Below, piece by piece: positions 53,361 through 61,508 of a DNA stretch of 64,000 nucleotides. The DNA lies in contig JAFUDX010000025.1 of assembly GCA_017464425.1 (NCBI GenBank), forward strand, positions 124,001-188,000, given 5' to 3'. The stretch comes from Treponema sp. (lineage in GTDB: Bacteria; Spirochaetota; Spirochaetia; Treponematales; Treponemataceae). The position numbers were made by a program, and so were the translations under genes. The notes beneath the pieces were generated by a model that saw only the letters and a program-made list of their open reading frames with translations, searched no databases and was not told where the DNA came from. Each line of letters begins with the position of its first letter. Positions within the stretch are counted from its first letter, which is position 1.

Positions 53361-54365
53361 CTAGAGTTTAAAGCGAAGACTCACAGCCCCGCTCCACAGA
53401 TTTGTGTCACCACCAATATGGCGCAAATCAGCAGAAATGCTTGCCGTAATCTGAATGACCACAAGATTGAATCCCAAACCTCCGTAAATCTGTGGCTGAA
53501 TATCGGCAAATTCCCCGAAATGCCCTGAAGCCGTGCCTTTTCCAGATGTTGCAGGAACAGGAGAAAGCCCCGCGCTCTTTAAGAAATCAGTGACCTGCTC
53601 AACGCCGCTTCCTTTGAGCTTCCACGACCAATCGTTTGAGTAGTTTGAAAGCACACCGCGAATTCCGATAAAGGGCGTAAATCCAATTTTTACGACAGGA
53701 ATATTGAGCGTTTTTGAAAGCTGAAGCTGTGCATACAATGTCTGAACATCATAATCAATAGCGACATCGGCATAATCGCTTGCAGCACCAAATGAGCCCC
53801 GATTAATAGAATATCCCACTCCAATCGAAAGCGCAGGAGACACAACACCATCTTTAAGAATCGCATAGCGGGCATCGACTGCAAATGTAAAAAAATCAGC
53901 CGTAAAGTCAGCACTCATGGAGTCAAGGCTAGACACATCGAGTTTCATAAAAGAAACGCCGATGTCAAACGGCAAGACAATACCACCGATACGAATATCA
54001 GCATTAAAAACAGGAAAATAGTAGCTTGTATCCACACCATCGATTCCAAGCGCATCTGCTGCCGAAGCAAGCCCTTCCGTATTGAGATGGGTAAGTCCCG
54101 CATTAACGCCGAACGAAAAATGAGGAGGAACCGAAGGGAAAATGGTGCCGATAAACGCTTCTGCATACACATTCTGCTGAACAGCCGCCTGAGGAACAGA
54201 AAAGCCAAGCTCCTCCGCAAAGTCAGAAAGGCCACCGTCAATTGTTTTTTGCAAAGTACCGTCATACAGCCCCTGTGCAATTGTCTGAAAATCTGCTGCA
54301 AAAGAAGCAAAAGCCGTACCTGCAAAAAGAAGTGCCGATACAGTCAATTTTCTTACCATATTCAT
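53361..54365 (-). CDS. Outer-membrane beta-barrel candidate protein
   Basis: About 334 residues. Signal peptide (KLTVSALLFAGTAFASFAAD). The mature part alternates hydrophobic and polar residues in amphipathic strands rich in Gly, Phe, Tyr and Ser (FSFGVNAGLTHL, IGGIVLPFDIGVSFMKLDVS, PALSIGVGYSINRGSFG, FTPFIGIRGVLSNYS) and ends AVSLRFKL, an even-spaced aromatic end typical of barrels. Start: several in-frame ATGs; ATG 54365 has GGGGG about 8 nt upstream. Similar proteins occur in treponemes; porin or adhesin role is inference. Confidence 0.78.
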   Translation of the reverse strand: MNMVRKLTVSALLFAGTAFASFAADFQTIAQGLYDGTLQKTIDGGLSDFAEELGFSVPQAAVQQNVYAEAFIGTIFPSVPPHFSFGVNAGLTHLNTEGLASAADALGIDGVDTSYYFPVFNADIRIGGIVLPFDIGVSFMKLDVSSLDSMSADFTADFFTFAVDARYAILKDGVVSPALSIGVGYSINRGSFGAASDYADVAIDYDVQTLYAQLQLSKTLNIPVVKIGFTPFIGIRGVLSNYSNDWSWKLKGSGVEQVTDFLKSAGLSPVPATSGKGTASGHFGEFADIQPQIYGGLGFNLVVIQITASISADLRHIGGDTNLWSGAVSLRFKL

Positions 54366-54388
54366 ATACATTCCCCCATAAAAAATAC

Positions 54389-54413
54389 CCTGCAAGAAAA
54401 ACTCGCAGGGTGG
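54389..54413 (-). terminator. Terminator of the sugar ABC ATPase gene
   Basis: ACCCTGC/GCAGGGT stem with an 11-nt loop, followed on the minus strand by ATTTTTT, 22 bp after the stop at 54436. Confidence 0.85.
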
Positions 54414-54435
54414 AAAAGCAATTTATTTTACAAAA

Positions 54436-55554
54436 TTACCATTTCTTCTCGATCTCTGGTTCACAGATGTTGATTTCTGTTTCGAGGTCGAAGAATTTAG
54501 CGCGGCTCATGTCCGGCGTGAAGTTAATCGTATCGCCGAGCTGAACGACAACTTCTGGAGCAACTTTTGCTACGATGTTTGCGTCTTTGACCTGAACGAA
54601 GACATGAGTTTCAGCACCAAGCGGTTCTTTGTTGGTAACTTTAACCTGCATGTTGTTCTCGGCAGCTGGGCTTGCCTGATAGTGCAAATCCTCTGGGCGG
54701 ATACCGAATGTAACTTCTTTTCCGACATATGCTTTGAGGTGTTTCTGCTGATCTTCTGTTGGAATGAGCGTGAATGAACCTTCGTTTGCAACGACTTTTC
54801 CGTCTTTTTCTTCGATTGCGAGCTTGAAGAAGTTCATTGGCGGAGTGCCGATAAAGCCTGCGACGAACTTGTTGATTGGATGGTTGTACAAGTACAACGG
54901 CTCACCAATCTGCTGGATTCGTTTTTCAGACATAACGACGATTTTTGTACCCATAGTCATAGCCTCAACCTGGTCGTGGGTAACATAAATCATAGTTGCC
55001 TGCAAGCGGTGATGGAGTGAAGAAATTTCACCACGCATTGTGACGCGGAGTTTTGCGTCGAGGTTAGAAAGCGGCTCGTCGAACAAGAAGACTTTTGGAG
55101 AACGAACGATTGCTCGTCCTACAGCAACACGCTGACGCTGACCACCAGAGAGTGCCTTCGGTTTGCGGTCGAGGTACTGGGTAAGGTCGAGCATTTTTGC
55201 TGCTTCTTCGACTTTGCGCTGAATTTCGATTTTTGGCTCTTTGCGGATTTTGAGACCGAACGCCATGTTGTCGAATACGGTCATGTGCGGGTAAAGAGCG
55301 TAGTTCTGGAATACCATTGCGATATTGCGGTCTTTTGGCGGAACATCGTTCATCAACTCGCCGTCGATGAGCAACTCACCTTCTGTGATGTCTTCAAGAC
55401 CTGCAACCATGCGGAGTGTAGTTGATTTACCACATCCAGACGGACCTACGAATACACAGAATTCGCGGTCTTCGATGGTAACATTTGATTTTTCGACAGC
55501 AAGAACATTGCCATCATACACTTTTGTAACGCCTTTCAGCTCTACTTTTGCCAT
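54436..55554 (-). CDS. ugpC: Sugar ABC transporter ATP-binding protein (UgpC/MsmK/MalK family)
   Basis: 372 residues. Energises uptake of sugars or glycerol-phosphate. Walker A GPSGCGKST near residue 38, signature LSGGQRQRVAVGRAI near 135, Walker B KVFLFDEPLSNLDAKL near 155, and the C-terminal TOBE regulatory domain (VTFGIRPEDLHYQ). No permease or binding-protein gene is adjacent, so it may serve several transporters, like MsmK. Upstream: TTGATT-17-TAGAAT (55594-55622) or a TATAAT at 55583-55588, and a strong AGGAGG. Confidence 0.92.
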   Translation of the reverse strand: MAKVELKGVTKVYDGNVLAVEKSNVTIEDREFCVFVGPSGCGKSTTLRMVAGLEDITEGELLIDGELMNDVPPKDRNIAMVFQNYALYPHMTVFDNMAFGLKIRKEPKIEIQRKVEEAAKMLDLTQYLDRKPKALSGGQRQRVAVGRAIVRSPKVFLFDEPLSNLDAKLRVTMRGEISSLHHRLQATMIYVTHDQVEAMTMGTKIVVMSEKRIQQIGEPLYLYNHPINKFVAGFIGTPPMNFFKLAIEEKDGKVVANEGSFTLIPTEDQQKHLKAYVGKEVTFGIRPEDLHYQASPAAENNMQVKVTNKEPLGAETHVFVQVKDANIVAKVAPEVVVQLGDTINFTPDMSRAKFFDLETEINICEPEIEKKW

Positions 55555-55681
55555 TTTTTCCTCCTAACGGCTCGGGATTATGATTATAAGACTATTCTAA
55601 ACGAGATTCTAACTGAAATCAAGCGAATTTTTTGTTCTTTTTATCACTAATTTTAAAAATTTTGTAATTTTTCAGACATTT

Positions 55682-56629
55682 TTACAGTCCGAGCCAGCCT
55701 TTCACAAACGGCTCGCACAGCACAAAAATCATGCTGAATAGCACCGCGGGAAGGTAATTCGCAGTCTTCACCTTTTTTAAGCCCATCAAATTGATACCAA
55801 TAAGGATAATGAGCGCACCGCCGCTTCCCGTAAGTTCCCCAATCATCTGCTCGCTCACGAATGGCGCAATCAGAACCGAAAGCAACGTGAGCGACCCTTG
55901 ATACACAAAAATCGCGATAATGCTGAACGCCGTGCCAACTCCCATCGCCACCGCAAATCCAATCGAAATAAAGCCGTCAAGAATCGATTTGAGGAAAATA
56001 ATCGAATAATCATGCTCGATTCCCGCCTTAAAACTCCCCACAATCGCCATCGCCCCCACGCAAAACAGCACCGAAGCATTCAAAAACGCATAAGCAAAGT
56101 TTTTCTGCGGACGACCAGAGGAAAATTCCGTGTCATTTCGAGCCTGTCGAGAAATCTGGGAGGGGGAAGTCTCCCCCTGCGCGCCCACTTCGTTGGTCGC
56201 TACCCTCTCTCCTAAGGGGCTTTGCCCCTTAAAATCCCCAGAAACGCGGGACGGCTCAGGCATAGCCTTCGCCGAGACTCGCTCAAAACTCACCTCGTGA
56301 GTTTTGCCGGCTTCGCCGTCGCTCCCTACCCGCAACGCCCCATTATCTTTCTTCACAAAAATCCGCTCTAAAAATTTGCCGAATTGCAAAATCTTTCCGT
56401 CGATGTCGAGGAGCGTGCCGATGATGCCACCGCAAATGAGCGCGAGCGCGAGGTACACGACATTCTGCTCCTTATAGTCAAGTGCCATCTGAATGCCCAT
56501 AATGAACGAAACCAAACCGCACGCAAGCTGAATCGCATCCGTGACCCTCTGCGGAATTTTCTTCGCAAACAACAGCCCGATAATCGAGCCTGCAAGAATC
56601 GTAGCACAATTTACAAAAACAGCAATCAT
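55682..56629 (-). CDS. DUF554 family membrane protein with an in-frame insertion
   Basis: 315 residues from ATG 56629 (GGAG 5 nt upstream); the family norm is about 230. Six or so membrane helices (IAVFVNCATILAGSIIGLLF, NVVYLALALICGGIIGTLLD, and others), GxxxG-rich, typical of DUF554 putative transporters; substrate unknown. Residues about 97-175 are a polar insert containing ALRVGSDGEAGKTHEVSFE and SPSQISRQARNDTEF, encoded by a palindrome-rich stretch (56105-56341). It lies in a hydrophilic loop after FVKKD, so the protein may still fold. Confidence 0.88.
   Translation of the reverse strand: MIAVFVNCATILAGSIIGLLFAKKIPQRVTDAIQLACGLVSFIMGIQMALDYKEQNVVYLALALICGGIIGTLLDIDGKILQFGKFLERIFVKKDNGALRVGSDGEAGKTHEVSFERVSAKAMPEPSRVSGDFKGQSPLGERVATNEVGAQGETSPSQISRQARNDTEFSSGRPQKNFAYAFLNASVLFCVGAMAIVGSFKAGIEHDYSIIFLKSILDGFISIGFAVAMGVGTAFSIIAIFVYQGSLTLLSVLIAPFVSEQMIGELTGSGGALIILIGINLMGLKKVKTANYLPAVLFSMIFVLCEPFVKGWLGL
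56105..56341. repeat. Palindrome-rich insertion inside the DUF554 gene
   Basis: About 237 bp containing several short palindromes: GGGGGAAGTCTCCCCC, AAGGGGCTTTGCCCCTT, AAACTCACCTCGTGAGTTT, and a segment reading GTCATTTCGAGCCTGTCGAG, a kind of sequence that recurs widely as repeats in bacterial genomes. The reading frame is kept open across it. Confidence 0.7.
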
Positions 56630-56638
56630 TTTAACTCC

Positions 56639-56671
56639 AACCTGACTTGACACAGTTTGCGCCACTAGCAC
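56639..56671 (-). repeat. Degenerate fragment of tRNA-Leu
   Basis: Matches 56735-56772 of the tRNA-Leu gene except for a 5-base gap and one substitution. It covers the part from the 3' side of the anticodon arm to the T arm. It lies downstream of the intact tRNA on the same strand, 10 bp before the DUF554 start. Confidence 0.75.
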
Positions 56672-56695
56672 AAACAGGATTCTATCTTCACAAAT

Positions 56696-56725
56696 AAAAA
56701 AGGCTTCCAAACTGGAAGCCCTTAT
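56696..56725 (-). terminator. Terminator of tRNA-Leu
   Basis: GGGCTTCCA-GTT-TGGAAGCC on the minus strand, followed by six Ts; it starts 3 bases past the tRNA. Confidence 0.85.
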
Positions 56726-56727
56726 CG

Positions 56728-56809
56728 TGCGGAGAACCTGACTTGAACAGGCACAGCTTGCGCCACTAGCACCTCAAGCTAGCGTGTCTACCAATTCCAC
56801 CATCCCCGC
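56728..56809 (-). tRNA. tRNA-Leu (anticodon GAG)
   Basis: 82 nt, class II tRNA. Acceptor GCGGGGA pairs with TCTCCGC, D arm GGTGGAATTGGTAGACAC, anticodon arm CTAGC-TTGAGGT-GCTAG gives GAG, a long variable arm (TGGCGCAAGCTGTG region) and T arm CCTG-TTCAAGT-CAGG. CCA not encoded. Confidence 0.95.
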
Positions 56810-56876
56810 AGAACGATAAATATAATATCTAAAACAAAAAAAAGTGTCAATAGGAAAACAGCTTTTTTTGATTTTT

Positions 56877-58052
56877 TTATTTTATCGCTTTTACAATAAT
56901 TCCGCCGCCGAGAATCACCGCATCTTTATACAGAACCGCACTCTGGCCCGGAGCCACCGCCCGCTGTTGCTCTGCGAATGTGATAAGCCACGGCTGACCC
57001 TTGTACGAAAATGTATCATCCTCACCCGGTATATAGCGAGTTATTTTTGCTTTTACAGGCTTGCTCGCCAAGCGGATTTTTACATCTGCCTCAAATTCTT
57101 CGTTTGGCTCAATATCAGCTGGCCACACAAAATCATCCGCAATAAGCGCACTTGAATTAAGGGCATCATTAGGAGCCAAAACTACGACATTATTTTTGGC
57201 GTCAATTGCCTGAACATACACGGGATAGCTTACCGCCACGCCCAGTCCGCGCCTCTGCCCAATCGTGTAATGTTCGATTCCCTTGTGTTTTCCGAGAACA
57301 TGCCCATCCAAGTCGATGATGTCTCCCGGAACAGAAGGCTTGTCAGCAAACAGGAGATCGAAATATTCTTCACCAATAAAATCCTGGCTTTCTTCACGAT
57401 TCGCGGCTTCCAAACCCGCCTTTTTTGCCAATTCAAAGACTTCACCCTTTTTAATAGAAGAAAGAGGAAATCGTACTTTTTCAAGGACTCGGCTGGGAAT
57501 CCGATGGATAAAATAGGTTTGGTCCTTCGTAATATCTGCGGCGGTTGCAATCATGCATGGCCGCTCCTCGCTTCCAAAAATTCCGTGTGTGGGGCGCACA
57601 ATCTTTGCGTAATGACCCGTACAAAAATAATCATACTGAAGCCCCAGATTTTCGATTCCGTCAAGCAATGCGCCAAATTTTATGTAGCGATTGCACTGAA
57701 TACACGGATTTGGCGTTCTTCCTGACCGATATTCCGCCTTAAAATATTCCAGAACTTTTTGCCGGTACGCTTCTTTTACTTCGATAACATGATACTCAAT
57801 ATCGTGCTCAGCACAGAATTTTTTACATTCTTCGATATTTTCTTCTTCACCAGGACCGTAACAGGCTTCTTTTACTGGTTTTGCGCTTTTTATTTCGGGA
57901 ATGTGACCATCCCAGAGCGACATGGTAACGCCAATCACATGGCAGCCTTTTTCTTTGAGCATAAGGGCGGTGAGCGTAGAATCCACTCCCCCGCTCATCC
58001 CGACGACAACCGTATCGCCACTTTTGGGTAAATCCAAAACTTCGTAATCCAT
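56877..58052 (-). CDS. mnmA: tRNA 2-thiouridylase MnmA, variant lacking the second catalytic Cys
   Basis: 391 residues. Thiolates U34 of tRNA-Glu, -Gln and -Lys. PP-loop GMSGGVDSTLTALMLK at the start; GRTPNPCIQCNRYIKFG near 115 holds the first catalytic Cys; CTGHYAKI near 145; GQRRGLGVAV near 270. The segment that normally carries the second Cys (xSxxICFIG) reads EESQDFIGEEY, with no Cys. Other Cys (ACYGPGEEENIEECKKFC, and CIQC) might bind an iron-sulfur cluster instead. TACAAT with a TGC extension (box 58061-58066) ends 8 nt before the ATG; no Shine-Dalgarno sequence. Confidence 0.93.
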   Translation of the reverse strand: MDYEVLDLPKSGDTVVVGMSGGVDSTLTALMLKEKGCHVIGVTMSLWDGHIPEIKSAKPVKEACYGPGEEENIEECKKFCAEHDIEYHVIEVKEAYRQKVLEYFKAEYRSGRTPNPCIQCNRYIKFGALLDGIENLGLQYDYFCTGHYAKIVRPTHGIFGSEERPCMIATAADITKDQTYFIHRIPSRVLEKVRFPLSSIKKGEVFELAKKAGLEAANREESQDFIGEEYFDLLFADKPSVPGDIIDLDGHVLGKHKGIEHYTIGQRRGLGVAVSYPVYVQAIDAKNNVVVLAPNDALNSSALIADDFVWPADIEPNEEFEADVKIRLASKPVKAKITRYIPGEDDTFSYKGQPWLITFAEQQRAVAPGQSAVLYKDAVILGGGIIVKAIK

Positions 58053-58060
58053 ATTTGCCT

Positions 58061-58069
58061 ATTGTAGCA
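58061..58069 (-). promoter_or_regulatory. Extended -10 promoter of mnmA
   Basis: TGCTACAAT on the minus strand, ending 8 nt before the mnmA ATG at 58052. Confidence 0.6.
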
Positions 58070-58153
58070 GAAGGTTGAATAAATTAAAAGAGAGCCGTTT
58101 TTCCGCAACCTTATAATTGCAAAATTCTCAACATTATCTTTCAAATATTTCTA

Positions 58154-58182
58154 TTTACGCAATAATCATGAATAGATATAAT
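58154..58182 (+). promoter_or_regulatory. Promoter of ilvD
   Basis: TTTACG (58154-58159), 17-bp spacer, TATAAT (58177-58182); transcription predicted near 58189, about 110 nt before ilvD. Confidence 0.65.
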
Positions 58183-58194
58183 TTAATCTAAAAA

Positions 58195-58224
58195 ATGATT
58201 GTCACACGGATTCGAGATTCCTAA
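58195..58224 (+). CDS. Candidate leader peptide of ilvD
   Basis: Nine codons, MIVTRIRDS, then TAA. It holds two Ile and one Val codons, starts about 6 nt after the predicted transcription start and covers the left half of the leader stem. No Shine-Dalgarno sequence; leaderless-type initiation, inferred for other genes here, would be needed. Speculative. Confidence 0.35.
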   Translation: MIVTRIRDS

Positions 58225-58283
58225 CGGAATCTCTTTAAAACCTTGTTCAGATTTTGCGTTAGAAAAATCCAATCCGTGTGACA
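58200..58283 (+). promoter_or_regulatory. Structured leader of ilvD
   Basis: A perfect 13-bp long-range stem (TGTCACACGGATT 58200-58212 with 58271-58283) encloses a second hairpin (GAGATTCC 58214-58221 with GGAATCTC 58226-58233). The long stem ends 4 nt before the ilvD ribosome-binding site AGAGG (about 58287-58291). Confidence 0.7.
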
Positions 58284-58298
58284 TAACAGAGGTACACT

Positions 58299-59987
58299 AT
58301 GAAAAAATCTGATAACGCAATTGTGGGAACGGCGCGCGCTCCGCACCGCTCGCTTTTTTATGCTTCGGGCTACACCGATGAAGAACTCGCTCAGCCGATG
58401 GTCGGAATTATCTGCGCGAAGAACGAGCTGATTCCGGGTCACATTGAGCTTGACCGAATCGCCGAGGCGGTAAAAGCAGGCGTTCGCTTGGCAGGCGGCA
58501 CTCCAGTCGAGTTTCCTGCAATCGGCGTGTGCGACGGAATCGCGATGGGGCATGAGGGCATGAAATACTCGCTCGTCACGCGCGAACTGATTGCCGACAG
58601 CGTTGAGTGCGTGGCAAAAGCGCACCAGTTTGACGCGCTCGTTATGATTCCGAACTGCGACAAAATCGTTCCGGGAATGCTCATGGCGGCGGCCCGATTG
58701 GACTTGCCGACCGTGTTTGTGAGCGGAGGCCCTATGATGCCGGGTCACCTACCAGGAAATGACGCTTCAAACCCTTATTCTGGCAAAAATCTTTCTTTAA
58801 CTGATATGTTTGAGGCGGTCGGCGGCTTGGCCGTGGGCAAAGTGACCGAAGAGCAGCTTCATGAAATGGAAAACTATGCGTGCCCGGGTTGTGGTGCGTG
58901 CTCAGGCATGTTCACCGCGAATTCAATGAACTGTCTCACCGAAGTTTTGGGATTGGGCTTGCCAGGAAACGGCACGATTCCCGCCGTCACAGGACGAAGA
59001 ATTCAGCTTGCAAAACACGCGGGCATGGCGGTCATGGATTTGTACAAAAAAGGAATCACCGCGCGAAAAATGATGACCGCAGAGAACTTCAAGAACGCGC
59101 TCGCCGCTGATATGGCACTCGGCTGCTCTAGTAACACCATGCTCCATGTTCCTGCAATCATGCACGAGGCGGGGCTCGAATTAGATTTGCACGAAGTCAA
59201 CGAAATCTCAAACCGCACTCCGAACCTCTGCCACCTCGCTCCCGCAGGTCACACCTTCATGTGCGAGCTTGACGATGCGGGCGGCGTTCAGGCAGTTCTC
59301 GCAGAGCTCGCAAAAAAGAATCTTATCAACACTTCTCTCATCACGGCGACAGGAAAAACAATTGCAGAGAACATCAAGGGCGTTCGCAACCGAAACCCAG
59401 AAATCTTGCGACCGATTGAAAACCCGTACTCAGACAACGGCGGAATCGCAATCCTCTTCGGCAATCTCGCTCCGAACGGCACAGTCGTAAAGCGAAGCGC
59501 GTGTGCAAAAGAGCTTATGCTTCACACTGGCCCTGCCCGCGTGTTCAACGACGAGAGCGAGGCGATGGAAGCCGTTCAAAAAGCGCAGATTCACCCCGGC
59601 GATGTCGTGGTTATCCGCTACGAAGGACCAAAAGGCGGCCCTGGTATGCGAGAAATGCTCGCCGTCACTGCCGCTCTTGCCGGTCAGGGCTTGGATAAGC
59701 AGGTCGCGCTCATCACGGACGGTCGCTTCTCTGGGGCAACACGCGGTGCTTCGCTCGGTCACTGCTCGCCAGAAGCGGCTGTGGGAGGTCCGATTGCGCT
59801 CGTCCAAGAAGGCGACAAAATCACGCTCGACATCAACAACTACAAGATTCACCTTGATGTAAGCGACGAAGAGCTTGCGAAACGAAAGGCAAAATGGGTC
59901 GCTCCAGAGCCGAAAGTCAAAACAGGCTACCTCGCACGATATGCGAAGTTGGTAAGTTCAGCGGATAAAGGGGCTATTTTGCAGTAA
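58299..59987 (+). CDS. ilvD: Dihydroxy-acid dehydratase
   Basis: 562 residues. Dehydrates dihydroxy-isovalerate and dihydroxy-methylvalerate for valine, leucine and isoleucine. Iron-sulfur ligands: [12 protein letters not shown] near residue 120 and [19 protein letters not shown] near 193, plus LALGCSSNT-like [12 protein letters not shown] near 270; the C-terminal part has [20 protein letters not shown] before the ATG. A promoter and a structured leader precede it. It is not next to ilvB or leuCD, so regulation is probably separate. A palindromic repeat begins right at its stop. Confidence 0.96.
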   Translation: MKKSDNAIVGTARAPHRSLFYASGYTDEELAQPMVGIICAKNELIPGHIELDRIAEAVKAGVRLAGGTPVEFPAIGVCDGIAMGHEGMKYSLVTRELIADSVECVAKAHQFDALVMIPNCDKIVPGMLMAAARLDLPTVFVSGGPMMPGHLPGNDASNPYSGKNLSLTDMFEAVGGLAVGKVTEEQLHEMENYACPGCGACSGMFTANSMNCLTEVLGLGLPGNGTIPAVTGRRIQLAKHAGMAVMDLYKKGITARKMMTAENFKNALAADMALGCSSNTMLHVPAIMHEAGLELDLHEVNEISNRTPNLCHLAPAGHTFMCELDDAGGVQAVLAELAKKNLINTSLITATGKTIAENIKGVRNRNPEILRPIENPYSDNGGIAILFGNLAPNGTVVKRSACAKELMLHTGPARVFNDESEAMEAVQKAQIHPGDVVVIRYEGPKGGPGMREMLAVTAALAGQGLDKQVALITDGRFSGATRGASLGHCSPEAAVGGPIALVQEGDKITLDINNYKIHLDVSDEELAKRKAKWVAPEPKVKTGYLARYAKLVSSADKGAILQ

Positions 59988-59989
59988 AT

Positions 59990-60094
59990 AAATTCCTCAC
60001 AGAGGGCACGGAGAACACAGAGGATTTTTAGATTTAAGAAAATCGTTCAGTTACACAAATCTCTCTGTGTACTCTTAAGCTCTGTGAGAAATTT
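59990..60094. repeat. Interspersed palindromic element, copy between ilvD and the 54-residue gene
   Basis: Left end AAATTCCTCACAGAG and right end CTCTGTGAGAAATTT match the copy at 49647-49710; the inner 70 bp differ (CACGGAGAACACAGAGG, ACACAAATCTCTCTGTGTAC). Folds as a long hairpin. Both intergenic copies start within 5 bp of a stop codon and lie just before a small gap to the next start. Confidence 0.8.
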
Positions 60095-60107
60095 AAACAG
60101 GAAAATT

Positions 60108-60272
60108 ATGACAGAATCATTTGACACTTGGACGGCGTATGATAACTGGCTTGTCAAGAATTATGAGCAATATGCTATGACGAGCCTTAACGAAATCGAC
60201 GGCAAAATCGTGGTTGAGTACATGGAAAAATCTCAGTGGGAAAAGGAACAGCGCGAAAAGGGCAATATATAG
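60108..60272 (+). CDS. 54-residue protein of unknown function
   Basis: Starts MTESFDTWTAYDNWLVKNYE at ATG 60108 (CAGGA upstream; an in-frame ATG at 60084 lies inside the repeat). Rich in Glu, Trp, Tyr and Asn, and no membrane segment. Ends EKSQWEKEQREKGNI. One base separates it from the convergent tgt gene. Coding status is plausible from the ribosome-binding site and composition. No family recognised. Confidence 0.6.
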   Translation: MTESFDTWTAYDNWLVKNYEQYAMTSLNEIDGKIVVEYMEKSQWEKEQREKGNI

Positions 60273-60273
60273 C

Positions 60274-61422
60274 CTAATGAGCCAGCTTCCATTTATCCGA
60301 ATGATACCGCTTCAAGAACTGCACTCGGTATTCTTCAAAACGATTTTCTGAAATCGCCACTCGTATTTCCTTCATCATGTTGTGCAAGAAATATAAATTG
60401 TGATAGCTTGCAAGCGTACTGCTTAGGATTTCCTGCGCCTTAAAAAGATGGCGAAGATAGGCACGCGAATACGTTCGGCACACCTTGCAATTACATTCTG
60501 GATCAACAGGACCAAAATCGCGGGCAAAACGCTCCTGCTTTATTGGAAGATTTCCATCGCGGGTAAAGTAGCTTCCGTTGCGGGCATTTCGTGTGGGAAG
60601 AACGCAGTCAAACATATCGATTCCAGAATGGACTGCATCTAAAATATAATCTGGAGTACCGATTCCCATCACATACTTCGCTTTTTCTTTGCTCAAATGC
60701 TGCACGGTAAAATCAAGCATTGAGGCAAAAACTTCCGGTGGCTCCCCTACGCTCAAACCGCCTATCGCAATCGCCGGCAAGTCCATTTCATTCACAAACT
60801 CGGCAGACTTGATTCGTAAATCCTCAAAAAAATTTCCCTGCACGATGGGAAGCAGAATTCCTTTGTAGCCCGCATCGCATTTTTGAATCCATTCCTGCTT
60901 TGCGCGACGAAGCCAGTTTTTTGTGATTTCAAGGGCATGAACAGCTTCTTTTTTATCCACACCAAAGCCAGTGCACACATCAAGCTGCATCTGAATATCA
61001 GAATTGAACTGAGCCTGAATATCAACGACTTTCTCAGGCGTGAACATATGGCGGCTTCCGTCGATATTGGAAGAAAAAAGTGCGCCCTCTTCGGTGATTT
61101 TCCGCAATTTTGAAAGGCTCCACACTTGAAATCCGCCCGAATCCGTGAGAAAATTTTTTTTCCAGCCAGAAAACCCGTGCAATCCGCCGGCTTCTTCAAT
61201 AATATCACTTCCCGGTCGTAAATAGAGATGGTATGTATTCGCAAGAATAATTTCAAAGCCAATTTCGTCCAAGTCATCTTTTGTGAGTGCCTTAACGGTG
61301 GCGTTTGTTCCGACCGGCATAAAAACAGGCGTCTGAACATCGCCATGCGGAAGATGAAGCGTGCCCGTACGCGCAGAACCGTCAGTAGATTCGTGGGTGA
61401 TGTCAAAAATAGTCGTAATCAT
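60274..61422 (-). CDS. tgt: tRNA-guanine transglycosylase (queuine/preQ1)
   Basis: 382 residues. Exchanges G34 for preQ1 in tRNAs with GUN anticodons. LTDSGGFQVWSLSKLRKITE near residue 92 with the catalytic Asp, nucleophile region CVLPTRNARNGSYFTRDG near 265 and zinc ligands CNCKVCRTYSRAYLRHL plus a downstream His near 315-345. TACACT with a TGC extension (box 61430-61435) ends 7 nt before the ATG and no Shine-Dalgarno sequence is seen. Works with QueD at 35099. Confidence 0.95.
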   Translation of the reverse strand: MITTIFDITHESTDGSARTGTLHLPHGDVQTPVFMPVGTNATVKALTKDDLDEIGFEIILANTYHLYLRPGSDIIEEAGGLHGFSGWKKNFLTDSGGFQVWSLSKLRKITEEGALFSSNIDGSRHMFTPEKVVDIQAQFNSDIQMQLDVCTGFGVDKKEAVHALEITKNWLRRAKQEWIQKCDAGYKGILLPIVQGNFFEDLRIKSAEFVNEMDLPAIAIGGLSVGEPPEVFASMLDFTVQHLSKEKAKYVMGIGTPDYILDAVHSGIDMFDCVLPTRNARNGSYFTRDGNLPIKQERFARDFGPVDPECNCKVCRTYSRAYLRHLFKAQEILSSTLASYHNLYFLHNMMKEIRVAISENRFEEYRVQFLKRYHSDKWKLAH

Positions 61423-61429
61423 TAAAAAA

Positions 61430-61438
61430 AGTGTAGCA
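61430..61438 (-). promoter_or_regulatory. Extended -10 promoter of tgt
   Basis: TGCTACACT on the minus strand, ending 7 nt before the tgt ATG at 61422. Confidence 0.6.
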
Positions 61439-61490
61439 GAAAGCGATGAGAATTAAAAGACAGCCTACCCTTTTCTGAATTTCTCTTTTT

Positions 61491-61499
61491 TGCTATACT
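61491..61499 (+). promoter_or_regulatory. Extended -10 promoter of hisS
   Basis: TGCTATACT ends 9 nt before the hisS ATG at 61509. No clear -35 box, as expected for an extended -10 promoter. Confidence 0.65.
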
Positions 61500-61508
61500 T
61501 CTCTCATT

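Noticed and set aside
56639-56671. A second tRNA gene upstream of DUF554
   Set aside because: Only the inner part of tRNA-Leu is present, with a 5-base gap; no acceptor or D arm.
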